Part shown: positions 7,747 to 14,189 of the stretch, piece by piece
Layout: every line of letters begins with the position of its first letter
How positions within the stretch are numbered: position 1 is the stretch's first letter
Assembly: GCA_029258695.1 (NCBI GenBank)
Contig: JARIBR010000117.1
Location: 1 to 16,763, forward strand
Length of the DNA: 16,763 nucleotides
From: Quadrisphaera sp.
GTDB taxonomy: Bacteria; Actinomycetota; Actinomycetes; Actinomycetales; Quadrisphaeraceae
Direction: 5' to 3'
Program-made: the position numbers and the translations under genes
Notes under the pieces: model-generated
What the model was told of the DNA's origin: nothing
The model's input: only the letters and a program-made list of their open reading frames with translations
Databases searched by the model: none

Positions 7747-9225
7747 GTGACCGACCAGCGAACTCGTGCGCCCGATCACGATCTCGCGGCGCCGCGTCGG
7801 CGCCACACCGCGGAGGCGGTGGCGCTCCTCCTGGCCACCCTGCTGCTCGCGGCGGCCTTCCTCGCCGAGCCGCTGGGGTGGTGGGACGGGAACGTCTACC
7901 AGTGGTTGCCGCCGCTGAGCGCCCACCTCGACCCCACGCTCGGCTGGGCGCTGCTGCTCGTGGTGCCGCTCGCCGTCGCCGTGGCGTGGCGCGGGCCCGA
8001 CCTGGCGCGCACCCTGTCCTGGCCCCGCCTGCTCGGTGCGACGTTCGGCGTCGGCGCCCTGTGGGGGGTCGGCAACGCGCTGGTGCGCGGGTGGTCCGGG
8101 GGCATCGTCGCGCCGCTGTCCAACGAGGACGAGTACCTCGTGGACGTGCCCCGGGTGGACTCCTACCTCGAGACCCTGCGGGTCTACACCGACCGCATCC
8201 TGCTCACCGCCCCCGACCACTGGACGACGCACAACTCCGGGCACCCGCCGCTGCCGCTGTTCTTCTACACGTTCCTGGACCGCATCGGGCTCGGCGGCGC
8301 GGCGGCGTCCGGCATCGTCACCGCGCTCATCGCCTCCACCGGGGTCATGGCCGTGCTCATCACCCTGCGCGCCCTGGGTGATGAGCGCCGCGCCCGCGCC
8401 GTCGCACCGTTCCTCGCCCTGGCCCCCATGGTGATCTGGACGTGGATCTCCGCGGACGGCGGCTTCATGGCGGTCGCCGCGTGGGGCCTCGCGCTGCTGG
8501 CTCTCGGGGCCACCGCGCCCCCCGGCCGGCGCTCGCTGCTGCTCTCGCTGGCCGCCGGCCTGGTGCTCGGCACGTGCCTGTTCCTCAGCTACGGGCTCAT
8601 CCTTCTCGCGCCGCTCGCCCTGGCGGTGCTCGTCGCCGCGCGCACCCTCCGCCCGCTGCTGCCCGCGATCGTCGCCGCCCTCGTGCCGGTGGGGCTCTTC
8701 GCCCTCGGCGGGTTCTGGTGGGTCGAGGCCGAGCAGGTCCTCGTCGAGCGCTACTACCAGGGCAAGGGCGAGGACCGGCCGTACTCCTACTGGATCTGGG
8801 GCAACCTCGCCGTCTCGGCGTTCGTCCTGGGGCCGGCCACGGTGGCCGGGCTGGGTGTCGCCGTCTCCCGGGCGTGGCGCCGGACCGCTGCGCTGCGCGA
8901 CGGGTCGGTGGCGAGGAGCGGAACCCCGGGTGACGGTTCGGTCGCGCTCTCGGCCCGCCCCGCGCTCTCCACCCGGGTCGTGCGCCTCCTCGACCGGCTC
9001 GCCGTCCCCGCGACGGGGTGGATGGCCATCGGCGCGGCGATCGCCGTCCTCGCCGCCACCGCCACCGGGCTCTCGAAGTCCGAGACCGAGCGCATCTGGC
9101 TGCCGTTCCTGCTGTGGCTCGTCCCGCTCGTCGCATGGCTGCCGGCCGACCGCCACCGCCTCTGGCTGGCGGCGGCCGGCGCGTGGACCATCGCGGTCAC
9201 CGTGGTCTTCCGCACGACGTGGTGA
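7747..9225 (+). CDS. Polytopic membrane protein, probable GT-C-fold glycosyltransferase
   Basis: A 492-residue integral membrane protein with about ten or more hydrophobic helices. It resembles GT-C enzymes that take a polyprenyl-phosphate sugar donor. The first large outside loop carries an acidic NEDEY motif (residues 126-130), the usual place of the catalytic or metal-binding acid. HPPLPLFF follows at 166-173, recalling the His-Pro-Pro-Leu of ArnT/PMT-like proteins. A late SKSETERIWLPF segment (443-454) is also reminiscent of these families. GTG 7747 begins 12 bases after the upstream hairpin; GAGGAT at 7735-7740 could be a ribosome binding site. A variable loop near residues 380-405 contains two GDGSVA-like repeats. 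The stop TGA is overlapped by the GTG of the PIN-domain gene. The GT-C assignment is inference from motif placement. Confidence 0.8.
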   Translation: MTDQRTRAPDHDLAAPRRRHTAEAVALLLATLLLAAAFLAEPLGWWDGNVYQWLPPLSAHLDPTLGWALLLVVPLAVAVAWRGPDLARTLSWPRLLGATFGVGALWGVGNALVRGWSGGIVAPLSNEDEYLVDVPRVDSYLETLRVYTDRILLTAPDHWTTHNSGHPPLPLFFYTFLDRIGLGGAAASGIVTALIASTGVMAVLITLRALGDERRARAVAPFLALAPMVIWTWISADGGFMAVAAWGLALLALGATAPPGRRSLLLSLAAGLVLGTCLFLSYGLILLAPLALAVLVAARTLRPLLPAIVAALVPVGLFALGGFWWVEAEQVLVERYYQGKGEDRPYSYWIWGNLAVSAFVLGPATVAGLGVAVSRAWRRTAALRDGSVARSGTPGDGSVALSARPALSTRVVRLLDRLAVPATGWMAIGAAIAVLAATATGLSKSETERIWLPFLLWLVPLVAWLPADRHRLWLAAAGAWTIAVTVVFRTTW

Positions 9226-9602
9226 TCGTCGCCGTCCTGCGCGGCGAGGACGACGCTCGGCGGTACCTGGCCGCTCTCGGGGCGAGCGCGTCCACGCGCA
9301 TCGCCGCTGCGACGCTCGTGGAGGTGAGCATCGTGGCGGACCCCACGAAGGACCCGATCGTCAGCAGGGAGCTGGACGAGCTCCTGAGCGACCACGAGGT
9401 CGCCGTCGTTCCGTTCACCGCCGAGCACGCCCGCATCGCCCGCGAGGCACACCGTGACTTCGGGCGGCGGAGCGGTCACCCGGCGAGGCTCACCATGGGT
9501 GACTGCTTCAGCTACGCGCTCGCCAAGGCCGCGGGCGAGCCGCTGCTCTCCACGGGAGACGACCTCGTCCACACCGACGTGCGCAGCGCCCTCACGCGCT
9601 GA
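9222..9602 (+). pseudogene. VapC-like PIN-domain ribonuclease lacking its N-terminal active-site strand
   Basis: The 126-residue product clearly belongs to the VapC family of PIN RNases, normally toxins that cleave RNA and are held by a VapB antitoxin. Three acidic sites are in place: Glu34 in ATLVEVSIV, Asp94 in LTMGDCFSYALA, and Asp113/114 in STGDDLVHTD. The family normally begins like M-I-V-D-T/S-S-A-L-V-A-V-L-R-G-E. Here the frame opens V-I-V-A-V-L-R-G-E, so the first catalytic Asp and the rest of beta-1 are absent. No VapB-like gene precedes it; the GTG overlaps the stop of the GT-C-like gene and has no Shine-Dalgarno. It is therefore probably an inactive remnant after a deletion. Translation by coupling is still possible. 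Confidence 0.75.
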
Positions 9603-9631
9603 GGGCGGCGGCGTCCTCCTCGCGGCGGTCG

Positions 9632-9650
9632 GCGTCATCGTCGGTGACGC
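9632..9650 (+). terminator. Weak hairpin downstream of the PIN gene
   Basis: GCGTCA (9632-9637) pairs with TGACGC (9645-9650) around a seven-base loop, 30 bases after the stop codon. It has six base pairs and no T-run, so the terminator role is tentative. Confidence 0.3.
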
Positions 9651-9709
9651 TCCCGGAGGTGACGGCGGCGGAGCATCTCTCCGGAGGGGGGCGGCGTTTC
9701 GGCGCGCAC

Positions 9710-9724
9710 CTCGCACCGTGCGAG
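9710..9724. promoter_or_regulatory. 15-bp palindrome, possible operator
   Basis: CTCGCAC-C-GTGCGAG is a perfect seven-base-pair inverted repeat around one base. A second, looser inverted repeat sharing the ACCTCGCA half (9739-9759) follows 15 bases later. The pair looks like a two-site operator or a structured RNA, but no gene obviously begins here. Confidence 0.35.
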
Positions 9725-9918
9725 ATGACCGCACCGTTGACCTCGCAGGGTGAGAGGTCGGCGCGGAGAGGCCCCCCACCCTGACGTGACCCGCGAGTGC
9801 GGCTCGGGGCCGTGGTGGCGATGGAGGAGCTGGCTCACCGGCCTCACCGGCCGTCCGCCGCGCGTCGTCCATCAGGGCGGGCCGGAGGTCGTGTCGTCGT
9901 CCTCTCGAGCCTCGAGCC

Positions 9919-10128
9919 TCAGTGCGACGGGTGCCTCGCCGGCCAGGCGTACTCCACCGCGACCGTCTGGGGTGGTTCGGTGACGGAGAGGCTGCGTCGT
10001 GAAGGTCGCCCGGCGAGCTCGCCCCACCACTGCTCGACGGAGGAGGCGTCGGTCCGCGTCATCTGCTGGGCGTCGATGCGCTGACGGGCGCGCTGCTCGG
10101 CGGTGAGCCCGCTGGTGCCGTGCGTCAT
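9919..10128 (-). CDS. Small hypothetical protein (69 residues) with strong ribosome binding site
   Basis: A soluble, charged protein that I do not recognise. The N-terminal half is helical and polar (LTAEQRARQRIDAQQM, then SSVEQWWGEL). The C-terminal half looks like a beta hairpin with aromatic residues (RRSLSVTEPPQTVAVEYAWPAR). The evidence for translation is good: a GAGGAGGT Shine-Dalgarno complement lies at about 10133-10140, spaced correctly from ATG 10128, and codon third positions are GC-rich. It is transcribed away from the NmrA-like gene, with a 299-bp divergent spacer holding two palindromic elements. Function unknown. Confidence 0.72.
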   Translation of the reverse strand: MTHGTSGLTAEQRARQRIDAQQMTRTDASSVEQWWGELAGRPSRRSLSVTEPPQTVAVEYAWPARHPSH

Positions 10129-10218
10129 GATGACCTCCTCGTGACGTGGACGCCCGGCTGCGAGCGCCGCCGGGCGGCGACACCGCCACCCGGACGGCCT
10201 GCAAGGACCACGCCGAGT

Positions 10219-10231
10219 GACACATTGTGTC
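10219..10231. promoter_or_regulatory. 13-bp palindrome in the divergent spacer, probable operator
   Basis: GACACA-T-TGTGTC is a perfect inverted repeat and the most AT-rich spot of its surroundings, between the divergent 69-residue gene and the NmrA-like gene. Its composition and placement suit a binding site for a dimeric regulator or an element within a promoter. No regulator gene is adjacent. Confidence 0.5.
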
Positions 10232-10282
10232 GCCTGGTCATCCAGTCACGGAGGACGGCCCGAGAGGCTGTGCCAGCTACAA

Positions 10283-10312
10283 CCTGTGGACCGCTGTCCC
10301 GTCGTCCACAGG
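10283..10312. promoter_or_regulatory. 9-bp inverted repeat with DnaA-box-like arms
   Basis: CCTGTGGAC (10283-10291) is the reverse complement of GTCCACAGG (10304-10312), with 12 bases between. The right arm contains TCGTCCACA (10302-10310), which fits the actinobacterial DnaA-box pattern TTGTCCACA with one change. It lies about 115 bp upstream of the NmrA-like gene. It could be a DnaA site, another operator, or a hairpin. Confidence 0.45.
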
Positions 10313-10427
10313 GTGCGGCGGCTGGAGCGACGCCCCTGCTCATCATCACCTCGCCCCGGCGCACCCCTCCCGAGCCCTCTACCGTGGATCGTCAGCAGGC
10401 AGGGTCGCCGAGGACAGGAGGTACCAG

Positions 10428-11195
10428 GTGCGGGTCGCGGTGGCAGGAGCGGAGAACGCGGTGGGGCGGCCGCTGGTCGAGGTGCTGCGGCGCGCCGGGC
10501 ACGCGGTGGTCGCGCTCACCCGGGAGAACGGCGTCGACCTGCTGCGAGGACGCGGCGTGGACGGTGCGCTGCGCGGCTGCGACGCCGTGGTCGACGTCAC
10601 CACCACCCGGGCTCGCCGGGCGCGGGACGCCGAGCAGTTCTTCGTCGCGATCACCGACGCGCTCACCAGCGCCGGGCTGAGCGCCGGGGTGCGTCACCAC
10701 GTGGTGCTCTCCGTGGTGGGCCTCGACCGGGTGGAGGGGCCGCCGGCGTGGGCGGGCCATCGCGCCCACGAGGAGCGCGCGCTGCGCGGCCCGGTGCCGG
10801 CCACGGTGGTCCGCTCAACCCAGCTCTACGACGTCGCCGGCGAGATCATGGAGCAGACCCGCGAGGGTGACGGCGACGACCAGCAGGTCCGCGTACCGCC
10901 GCTCCTCGTGCAGCCGGTCGCCGTCACCGACGTGGCGCTGGTGCTCGCCGAGCTCGCCGCGGGTCCCGCGCGCGGCAGGGCTCCCGACGTCGCGGGACCG
11001 CAGACGGAGGACCTCGTCGACATGGCCCGCCGCACCCTCGGGGCCCGCGGGGAGCACCTGCGCATCGTGCCGACGTGGCGCGGCGTGCCCTTCGGCCCCG
11101 AGATGGCCGGTGAGGTGCTGCTGCCCGGGCGCGGTGCCCGCGTCGGCGCCACGACGTTCGACGACTGGCTGCTCGACGAGTGGATGGCTGCCTGA
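10428..11195 (+). CDS. NmrA-like / atypical SDR NAD(P)-binding protein
   Basis: A 255-residue Rossmann-fold protein of the atypical short-chain dehydrogenase type (NmrA or SDR_a5-like), cytoplasmic. The N-terminus V-R-V-A-V-A-G-A-E-N-A-V-G-R-P-L is the dinucleotide-binding turn. The usual GATGxxG is here GAENAVG, so the middle Gly is Asn while Gly7 and Gly13 remain. HHVVLSVVGLDR (beta-5) and the following ATVVRSTQLYD segment are typical; the catalytic Tyr-x3-Lys of classical SDRs is not seen, so it may be a redox sensor or an unusual reductase. A textbook Shine-Dalgarno AGGAGGT (10416-10422) stands five bases before GTG 10428 and fixes the start. It converges with dnaB across the 31-bp repeat array. 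Substrate unknown. Confidence 0.9.
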   Translation: MRVAVAGAENAVGRPLVEVLRRAGHAVVALTRENGVDLLRGRGVDGALRGCDAVVDVTTTRARRARDAEQFFVAITDALTSAGLSAGVRHHVVLSVVGLDRVEGPPAWAGHRAHEERALRGPVPATVVRSTQLYDVAGEIMEQTREGDGDDQQVRVPPLLVQPVAVTDVALVLAELAAGPARGRAPDVAGPQTEDLVDMARRTLGARGEHLRIVPTWRGVPFGPEMAGEVLLPGRGARVGATTFDDWLLDEWMAA

Positions 11196-11233
11196 TCGAG
11201 CTGTCGGCGCCAAACCATGCCTGGAGGCGGCCG

Positions 11234-11406
11234 AGCGGGGAGTTCGTGCACCCACCGCCCGCCCAGCGGGGACTTCGTGCACCCACCAGCCGCCCAGCGG
11301 GGAGTTCGTGCACCCACCAGCCGCCCAGCGGGGAGTTGGTGCCACCCGCGCCCGCCCAGCGGGGAGTTGGTGCCACCCGCGCCCGCCCAGCGGGGAGTTG
11401 ATGTGG
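11234..11406 (+). repeat. 31-bp tandem repeat array (five full copies and one partial)
   Basis: Units begin at 11234, 11265, 11296, 11327 and 11358, with a partial copy at 11389-11406. All share AGCGGGGA(G/C)TT at the left. Units 1-3 continue as CGTGCACCCACC and units 4-5, which are identical, as GGTGCCACCCGC, so there are two subtypes in blocks. Both subtypes keep a small self-complementary core (GTGCAC or GGTG-C-CACC). No spacers separate the units. The array lies in the gap between the convergent NmrA-like and dnaB genes. The open frames through it are low in quality and not credible genes. Confidence 0.92.
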
Positions 11407-11409
11407 CCG

Positions 11410-11466
11410 CTGGCGGCGTGTCGCGCGCATCAGGTCCCCGCTGGGGCCGGCGGTCGGCGCCGCCAG
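11410..11466 (-). terminator. Nested inverted repeats between convergent genes
   Basis: CTGGCGGC (11410-11417) pairs with GCCGCCAG (11459-11466). Inside, GGTCCC (11433-11438) can pair with GGGGCC (11443-11448) using one G-U. It lies just past the dnaB stop (11518) and could stop transcription from either side. No T-run, as usual in such GC-rich genomes. Confidence 0.45.
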
Positions 11467-11517
11467 CCACGCCACCATCTCGGAGCCGGCCTCCCCACCA
11501 CGCTCCGCCGCGGGCGG

Positions 11518-13941
11518 CTACTGCGCCATGTCCACGAAGCGCGAGTAGTGGCCCTGGAACGCCACCACGATCGTGTCCGTCGGGCCGTTCCGGTGCTTGG
11601 CCACGATGAGGTCTGCCTCACCCGCCCGCGGTGATTCCCGGTCGTAGGCGTCTTCTCTGTGGAGAAGGATCACCATGTCCGCATCCTGCTCGATCGACCC
11701 CGACTCGCGCAGGTCGCTCATCGCCGGCTTCTTGTCCGTGCGGGCCTCGGCGCCGCGGTTCAGCTGGCTGATCGCGATGACCGGAACCTGCAGCTCCTTG
11801 GCGAGCAGCTTCAGCGCCCGGGAGAACTCGCTGACCTCCTGCTGGCGGCTCTCCACGCGCTTGCCCGAGGTCATGAGCTGCAGGTAGTCGATGACCACGA
11901 GCTTGAGGTCGTGCTGCTGCTTGATCCGCCGGCACTTCGCGCGGATCTCCATGAGCGTCATGTTCGGCGAGTCGTCGATGAACATCGGGGCCTCGGAGAC
12001 CTGGCCCATGGTGCGGGCGAGCTTCGTCCAGTCCTCCTCGCGCATCGTGCCCTTGCGCATGTTCTGCAGCGGGATCTTCGCCTCGGCGGAGAGCAGCCGC
12101 ATGGTGATCTCGTTCTTGCTCATCTCGAGCGAGAAGATCACCGACGGCAGGCCGTTGCGGATCGACGCCGAGCGGGCGATGTCCAGGCCGATCGTCGAGT
12201 TGTGCGTGGGGACCATCGAGCGGGTCGCCAGGTACAGGTGGCTGGGGTGGGCCACCTCGACGCAGCGCACCGCCGCGCTGGGCACGGCCACCACCGAGAC
12301 GACCGCCCGCGCCGCGACCGGCTCGACCCCCGCGCGACGCTCCTTGTGCAGCAGCCGCTGACGCTCCAGCCAGAACACGTCCTCGTCGGCAGCGAAGGCG
12401 ACCTGGGTCGGCGACGCTCCGGCGGCGACCCCCGGCGAGCACCGGTGACCGAGGCCCACGACGATCTCGCGGACGTCCCCGGCCAGCTCGTCGTCGCCGA
12501 GGGTGATCGACACGACCCCGTCCTCGGCGACGCCGCCGGCGACGTCGAGCAGCCCGGCGAGCAGGGCCCGCCGCGACGCCTCGTCGGCCCGCAGGTAGGC
12601 CGTCGGCACCCGCGGCGCCCCCAGGAGCCCGCCGGCGCGCAGGAGCGCCTGCACGCCGTCCTCAGGGTCGTCGGGGTCGTCGGGGCCATCGGGGCCATCG
12701 GGGCCATCGGGGCCATCGGGGCCATCGGGGGCCAGCCAACGGTGGGTGAGCCCCCCGTCGACGCGCTCGGTGCGGTAGCCCTCCCCCTCGACCCGGGCGA
12801 GCACCGCCGGGTCGTCGGTGGTCAGGCGCGCGGCGTCGCGGTGGCCGCCGGCCAGCCACGCACCCAGCGCGTAGGGCGCCAGCGGCAACGGTGAGCCCGG
12901 CAGGGCGAGCGGCGCGGCGAGGGCGACCTCGTGGTGCTCGAGCTGGGCCTCCCCAGCAGCGCCTGCGAGCTCCGCAGCGGCGCGCGCGAGCTCCGCGGTG
13001 GTGCGAACCCCTGCGGGAGCACCGGCGGCCCGCTCGGCGGCGCTGCGGGTGGCCCACTGGTGCTCGGCGTCCGCGACGACGGTGGTCCCGTCGTCGAAGG
13101 TGACCTCGAAGCACGGTCGCCCCGTCATGACCTCGGTGGCGGCGACGACGCGGGTGGGGCTGCCGTCAGCGGCGAGCACCATCTCGCCGACGGCGACCTC
13201 GCCCATCGTCGTCCACCCCGTCGGGGTCGGCAGCGCCGTGCCCAGCGCCAGTGCCTTCCCGATGGCGGGGCGCGCGGCGATGACGATCATCTGCCCCGGG
13301 TGAAGCCCGTTGGTCAGCTGGTCCAGGTCCGCGAAACCGGTGGGCACGCCCACCATCCCGTCACCGCGGTGGCTGGACGCCTCGATCTCGTCGATGGTGC
13401 CCTCGATGACGTCGCCCAGCGGCACGTAGTCCTCGCTGACGCGGCGCTCGGTGACGGCGTAGACCTCCGCCTGCGCGGAGTTGACCAGACCGTCGACGTC
13501 GCCGCCCTCGGTGGCGTAGCCCAGCTGGACGATGCGGGTGCCGGCCTCGACGAGGCGCCGCAGGACGGCGCGCTCGCGGACGATGCGCGCGTAGTAGCCC
13601 GCGTTGGCGGCGGTCGGCACCGCGGAGATCAGCGTGTGCAGGTACGCCTGGCCGCCGACGCGTCCCAGCTGCCCGCGCTGGGTCAGCGTGGCGGCGACGG
13701 TGATGGCGTCGGCGGGTTCTCCGCGCCCGTAGAGGTCGAGCACGGCGTCGTACACCATCTCGTGGGCGGGCCGGTAGAAGTCGCTGCCCCGCAGCTGCTC
13801 GACGACGTCGGCGATGGCGTCCTTGCTGAGCATCATCCCGCCCAGCACGCTCTGCTCGGCGGCGACGTCCTGCGGCGGCGTGCGGCCGAGGTCCTCGGAA
13901 CCCCCGGGGGCCCGCTCGTACTCCTCGAGCTCGATGCTCAT
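11518..13941 (-). CDS. dnaB: Replicative DNA helicase DnaB precursor interrupted by an intein
   Basis: An 807-residue precursor that should splice to a 455-residue DnaB, the hexameric ATP-driven helicase of the replication fork. The N-terminal domain (PPQDVAAEQSVLGGMMLS) and the RecA-like domain are both present. Walker A reads ARPAIGK up to residue 229 and resumes as STIGLDIARSAS from Ser582, so the intein splits the P-loop and the precursor cannot bind ATP properly. Walker B is KLVVIDYLQLM (Asp685), and the DLRESGSIEQDAD and KHRNGPTDTI motifs and the natural C-terminus (FVDMAQ, TAG) are intact. ATG 13941 follows GGAAGGGG by seven bases. The gene lies divergent from the MATE gene and near rplI, an order known in other actinobacteria. 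A DnaA-box cluster lies in the divergent spacer. Confidence 0.97.
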   Translation of the reverse strand: MSIELEEYERAPGGSEDLGRTPPQDVAAEQSVLGGMMLSKDAIADVVEQLRGSDFYRPAHEMVYDAVLDLYGRGEPADAITVAATLTQRGQLGRVGGQAYLHTLISAVPTAANAGYYARIVRERAVLRRLVEAGTRIVQLGYATEGGDVDGLVNSAQAEVYAVTERRVSEDYVPLGDVIEGTIDEIEASSHRGDGMVGVPTGFADLDQLTNGLHPGQMIVIAARPAIGKALALGTALPTPTGWTTMGEVAVGEMVLAADGSPTRVVAATEVMTGRPCFEVTFDDGTTVVADAEHQWATRSAAERAAGAPAGVRTTAELARAAAELAGAAGEAQLEHHEVALAAPLALPGSPLPLAPYALGAWLAGGHRDAARLTTDDPAVLARVEGEGYRTERVDGGLTHRWLAPDGPDGPDGPDGPDGPDDPDDPEDGVQALLRAGGLLGAPRVPTAYLRADEASRRALLAGLLDVAGGVAEDGVVSITLGDDELAGDVREIVVGLGHRCSPGVAAGASPTQVAFAADEDVFWLERQRLLHKERRAGVEPVAARAVVSVVAVPSAAVRCVEVAHPSHLYLATRSMVPTHNSTIGLDIARSASIRNGLPSVIFSLEMSKNEITMRLLSAEAKIPLQNMRKGTMREEDWTKLARTMGQVSEAPMFIDDSPNMTLMEIRAKCRRIKQQHDLKLVVIDYLQLMTSGKRVESRQQEVSEFSRALKLLAKELQVPVIAISQLNRGAEARTDKKPAMSDLRESGSIEQDADMVILLHREDAYDRESPRAGEADLIVAKHRNGPTDTIVVAFQGHYSRFVDMAQ
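12199..13254 (-). mobile_element. Class 3-type intein with degenerate LAGLIDADG endonuclease
   Basis: The 352-residue insert runs from Ala230 to Asn581 of the DnaB precursor, with Ser582 as the +1 residue. Block A begins ALALGTALPTPTGW, so residue 1 is Ala rather than Cys or Ser. Block B ends DAEHQW (His294, Trp296), block F is VRCVEVAHPSHLYL (Cys560) and block G is VPTHN (Thr579, His580, Asn581). Trp in B, Cys in F and Thr in G is the WCT signature of class 3 inteins, where the block F Cys is the first nucleophile. The central domain shows endonuclease motifs ALGAWLAGG (359-366 region) and LAGLLDVAG (461-469), where the catalytic Asp of each dodecapeptide is replaced by Gly and Ala. Splicing should be intact; homing should not be. 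Confidence 0.9.
12664..12726 (-). repeat. 9-bp microsatellite inside the intein
   Basis: Seven consecutive 9-bp units on the plus strand: one AGGGTCGTC, one GGGGTCGTC, then five GGGGCCATC. On the coding strand they encode (D-G-P) and (D-D-P) triplets at about precursor residues 406-427. They fall between the two dead endonuclease motifs and keep the frame. Confidence 0.9.
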
Positions 13942-14043
13942 CGCGCATCCCCTTCCGCTCCGGACCTGCTCACCACCCCACCACCGAGCACCGACAGCGC
14001 TGCCGTGCCGCACGACCGGGGGCGGCGGACCGGGGCACGGCGG

Positions 14044-14106
14044 CGCTCACCCCTGTCGGGGGTCAGGACTCGGAGCCGGTCCGCGGACCCCGTCTCGGCG
14101 TGAGCG
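14044..14106 (-). promoter_or_regulatory. Nested inverted repeats in the dnaB upstream region
   Basis: CGCTCAC (14044-14050) pairs with GTGAGCG (14100-14106). Between them ACCCC/GGGGT (14049-14063) and the 12-bp palindrome GGTCCGCGGACC (14078-14089) can form two inner hairpins. If dnaB is transcribed from within the spacer, this would be a branched structure in its 5' leader about 100-160 bases before the ATG. No T-run or known riboswitch pattern was recognised. Confidence 0.35.
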
Positions 14107-14189
14107 GGACGACCGTGGAGGACGAGCCCGAACGGTAGGTCGCCCGGCCCACCGTGTCGACGCTCGGGGTCCGCCACCCCGCCGGTGCC

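Larger units (their letters stand above)
9603..9918. other. Non-coding stretch between the PIN remnant and the 69-residue gene
   Basis: No convincing gene on either strand: the open frames are arginine- and proline-rich and lack ribosome binding sites. It holds a weak hairpin after the PIN gene, a 15-bp palindrome at 9710-9724, an inverted repeat GACCTC/GAGGTC at 9739-9759, and a short duplication of CTCACCGGC near 9835. Since the PIN gene and the 69-residue gene converge, it is a 3' region for both. Confidence 0.6.

Noticed and set aside
7240..9156. Long minus-strand open frame opposite the GT-C-like gene
   Set aside because: Its product is Arg, Gly, Gln and Pro rich with no domain, while the plus strand encodes a clear membrane protein.
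9201..9224. An upstream Asp in the PIN frame (H-D-V-V-I-V-A-V-L) as the missing catalytic acid
   Set aside because: It is spaced four rather than five residues before the V-A-V-L strand end, lies within the GT-C coding sequence and has no start codon suited to a PIN protein.
11234..11406. CRISPR array
   Set aside because: The 31-bp units follow one another without spacers, and there are no cas genes.
11180..11478. Protein coded by the 31-bp repeat array
   Set aside because: A 31-bp unit shifts the frame at each copy, so no periodic protein results. The frames lack ribosome binding sites.
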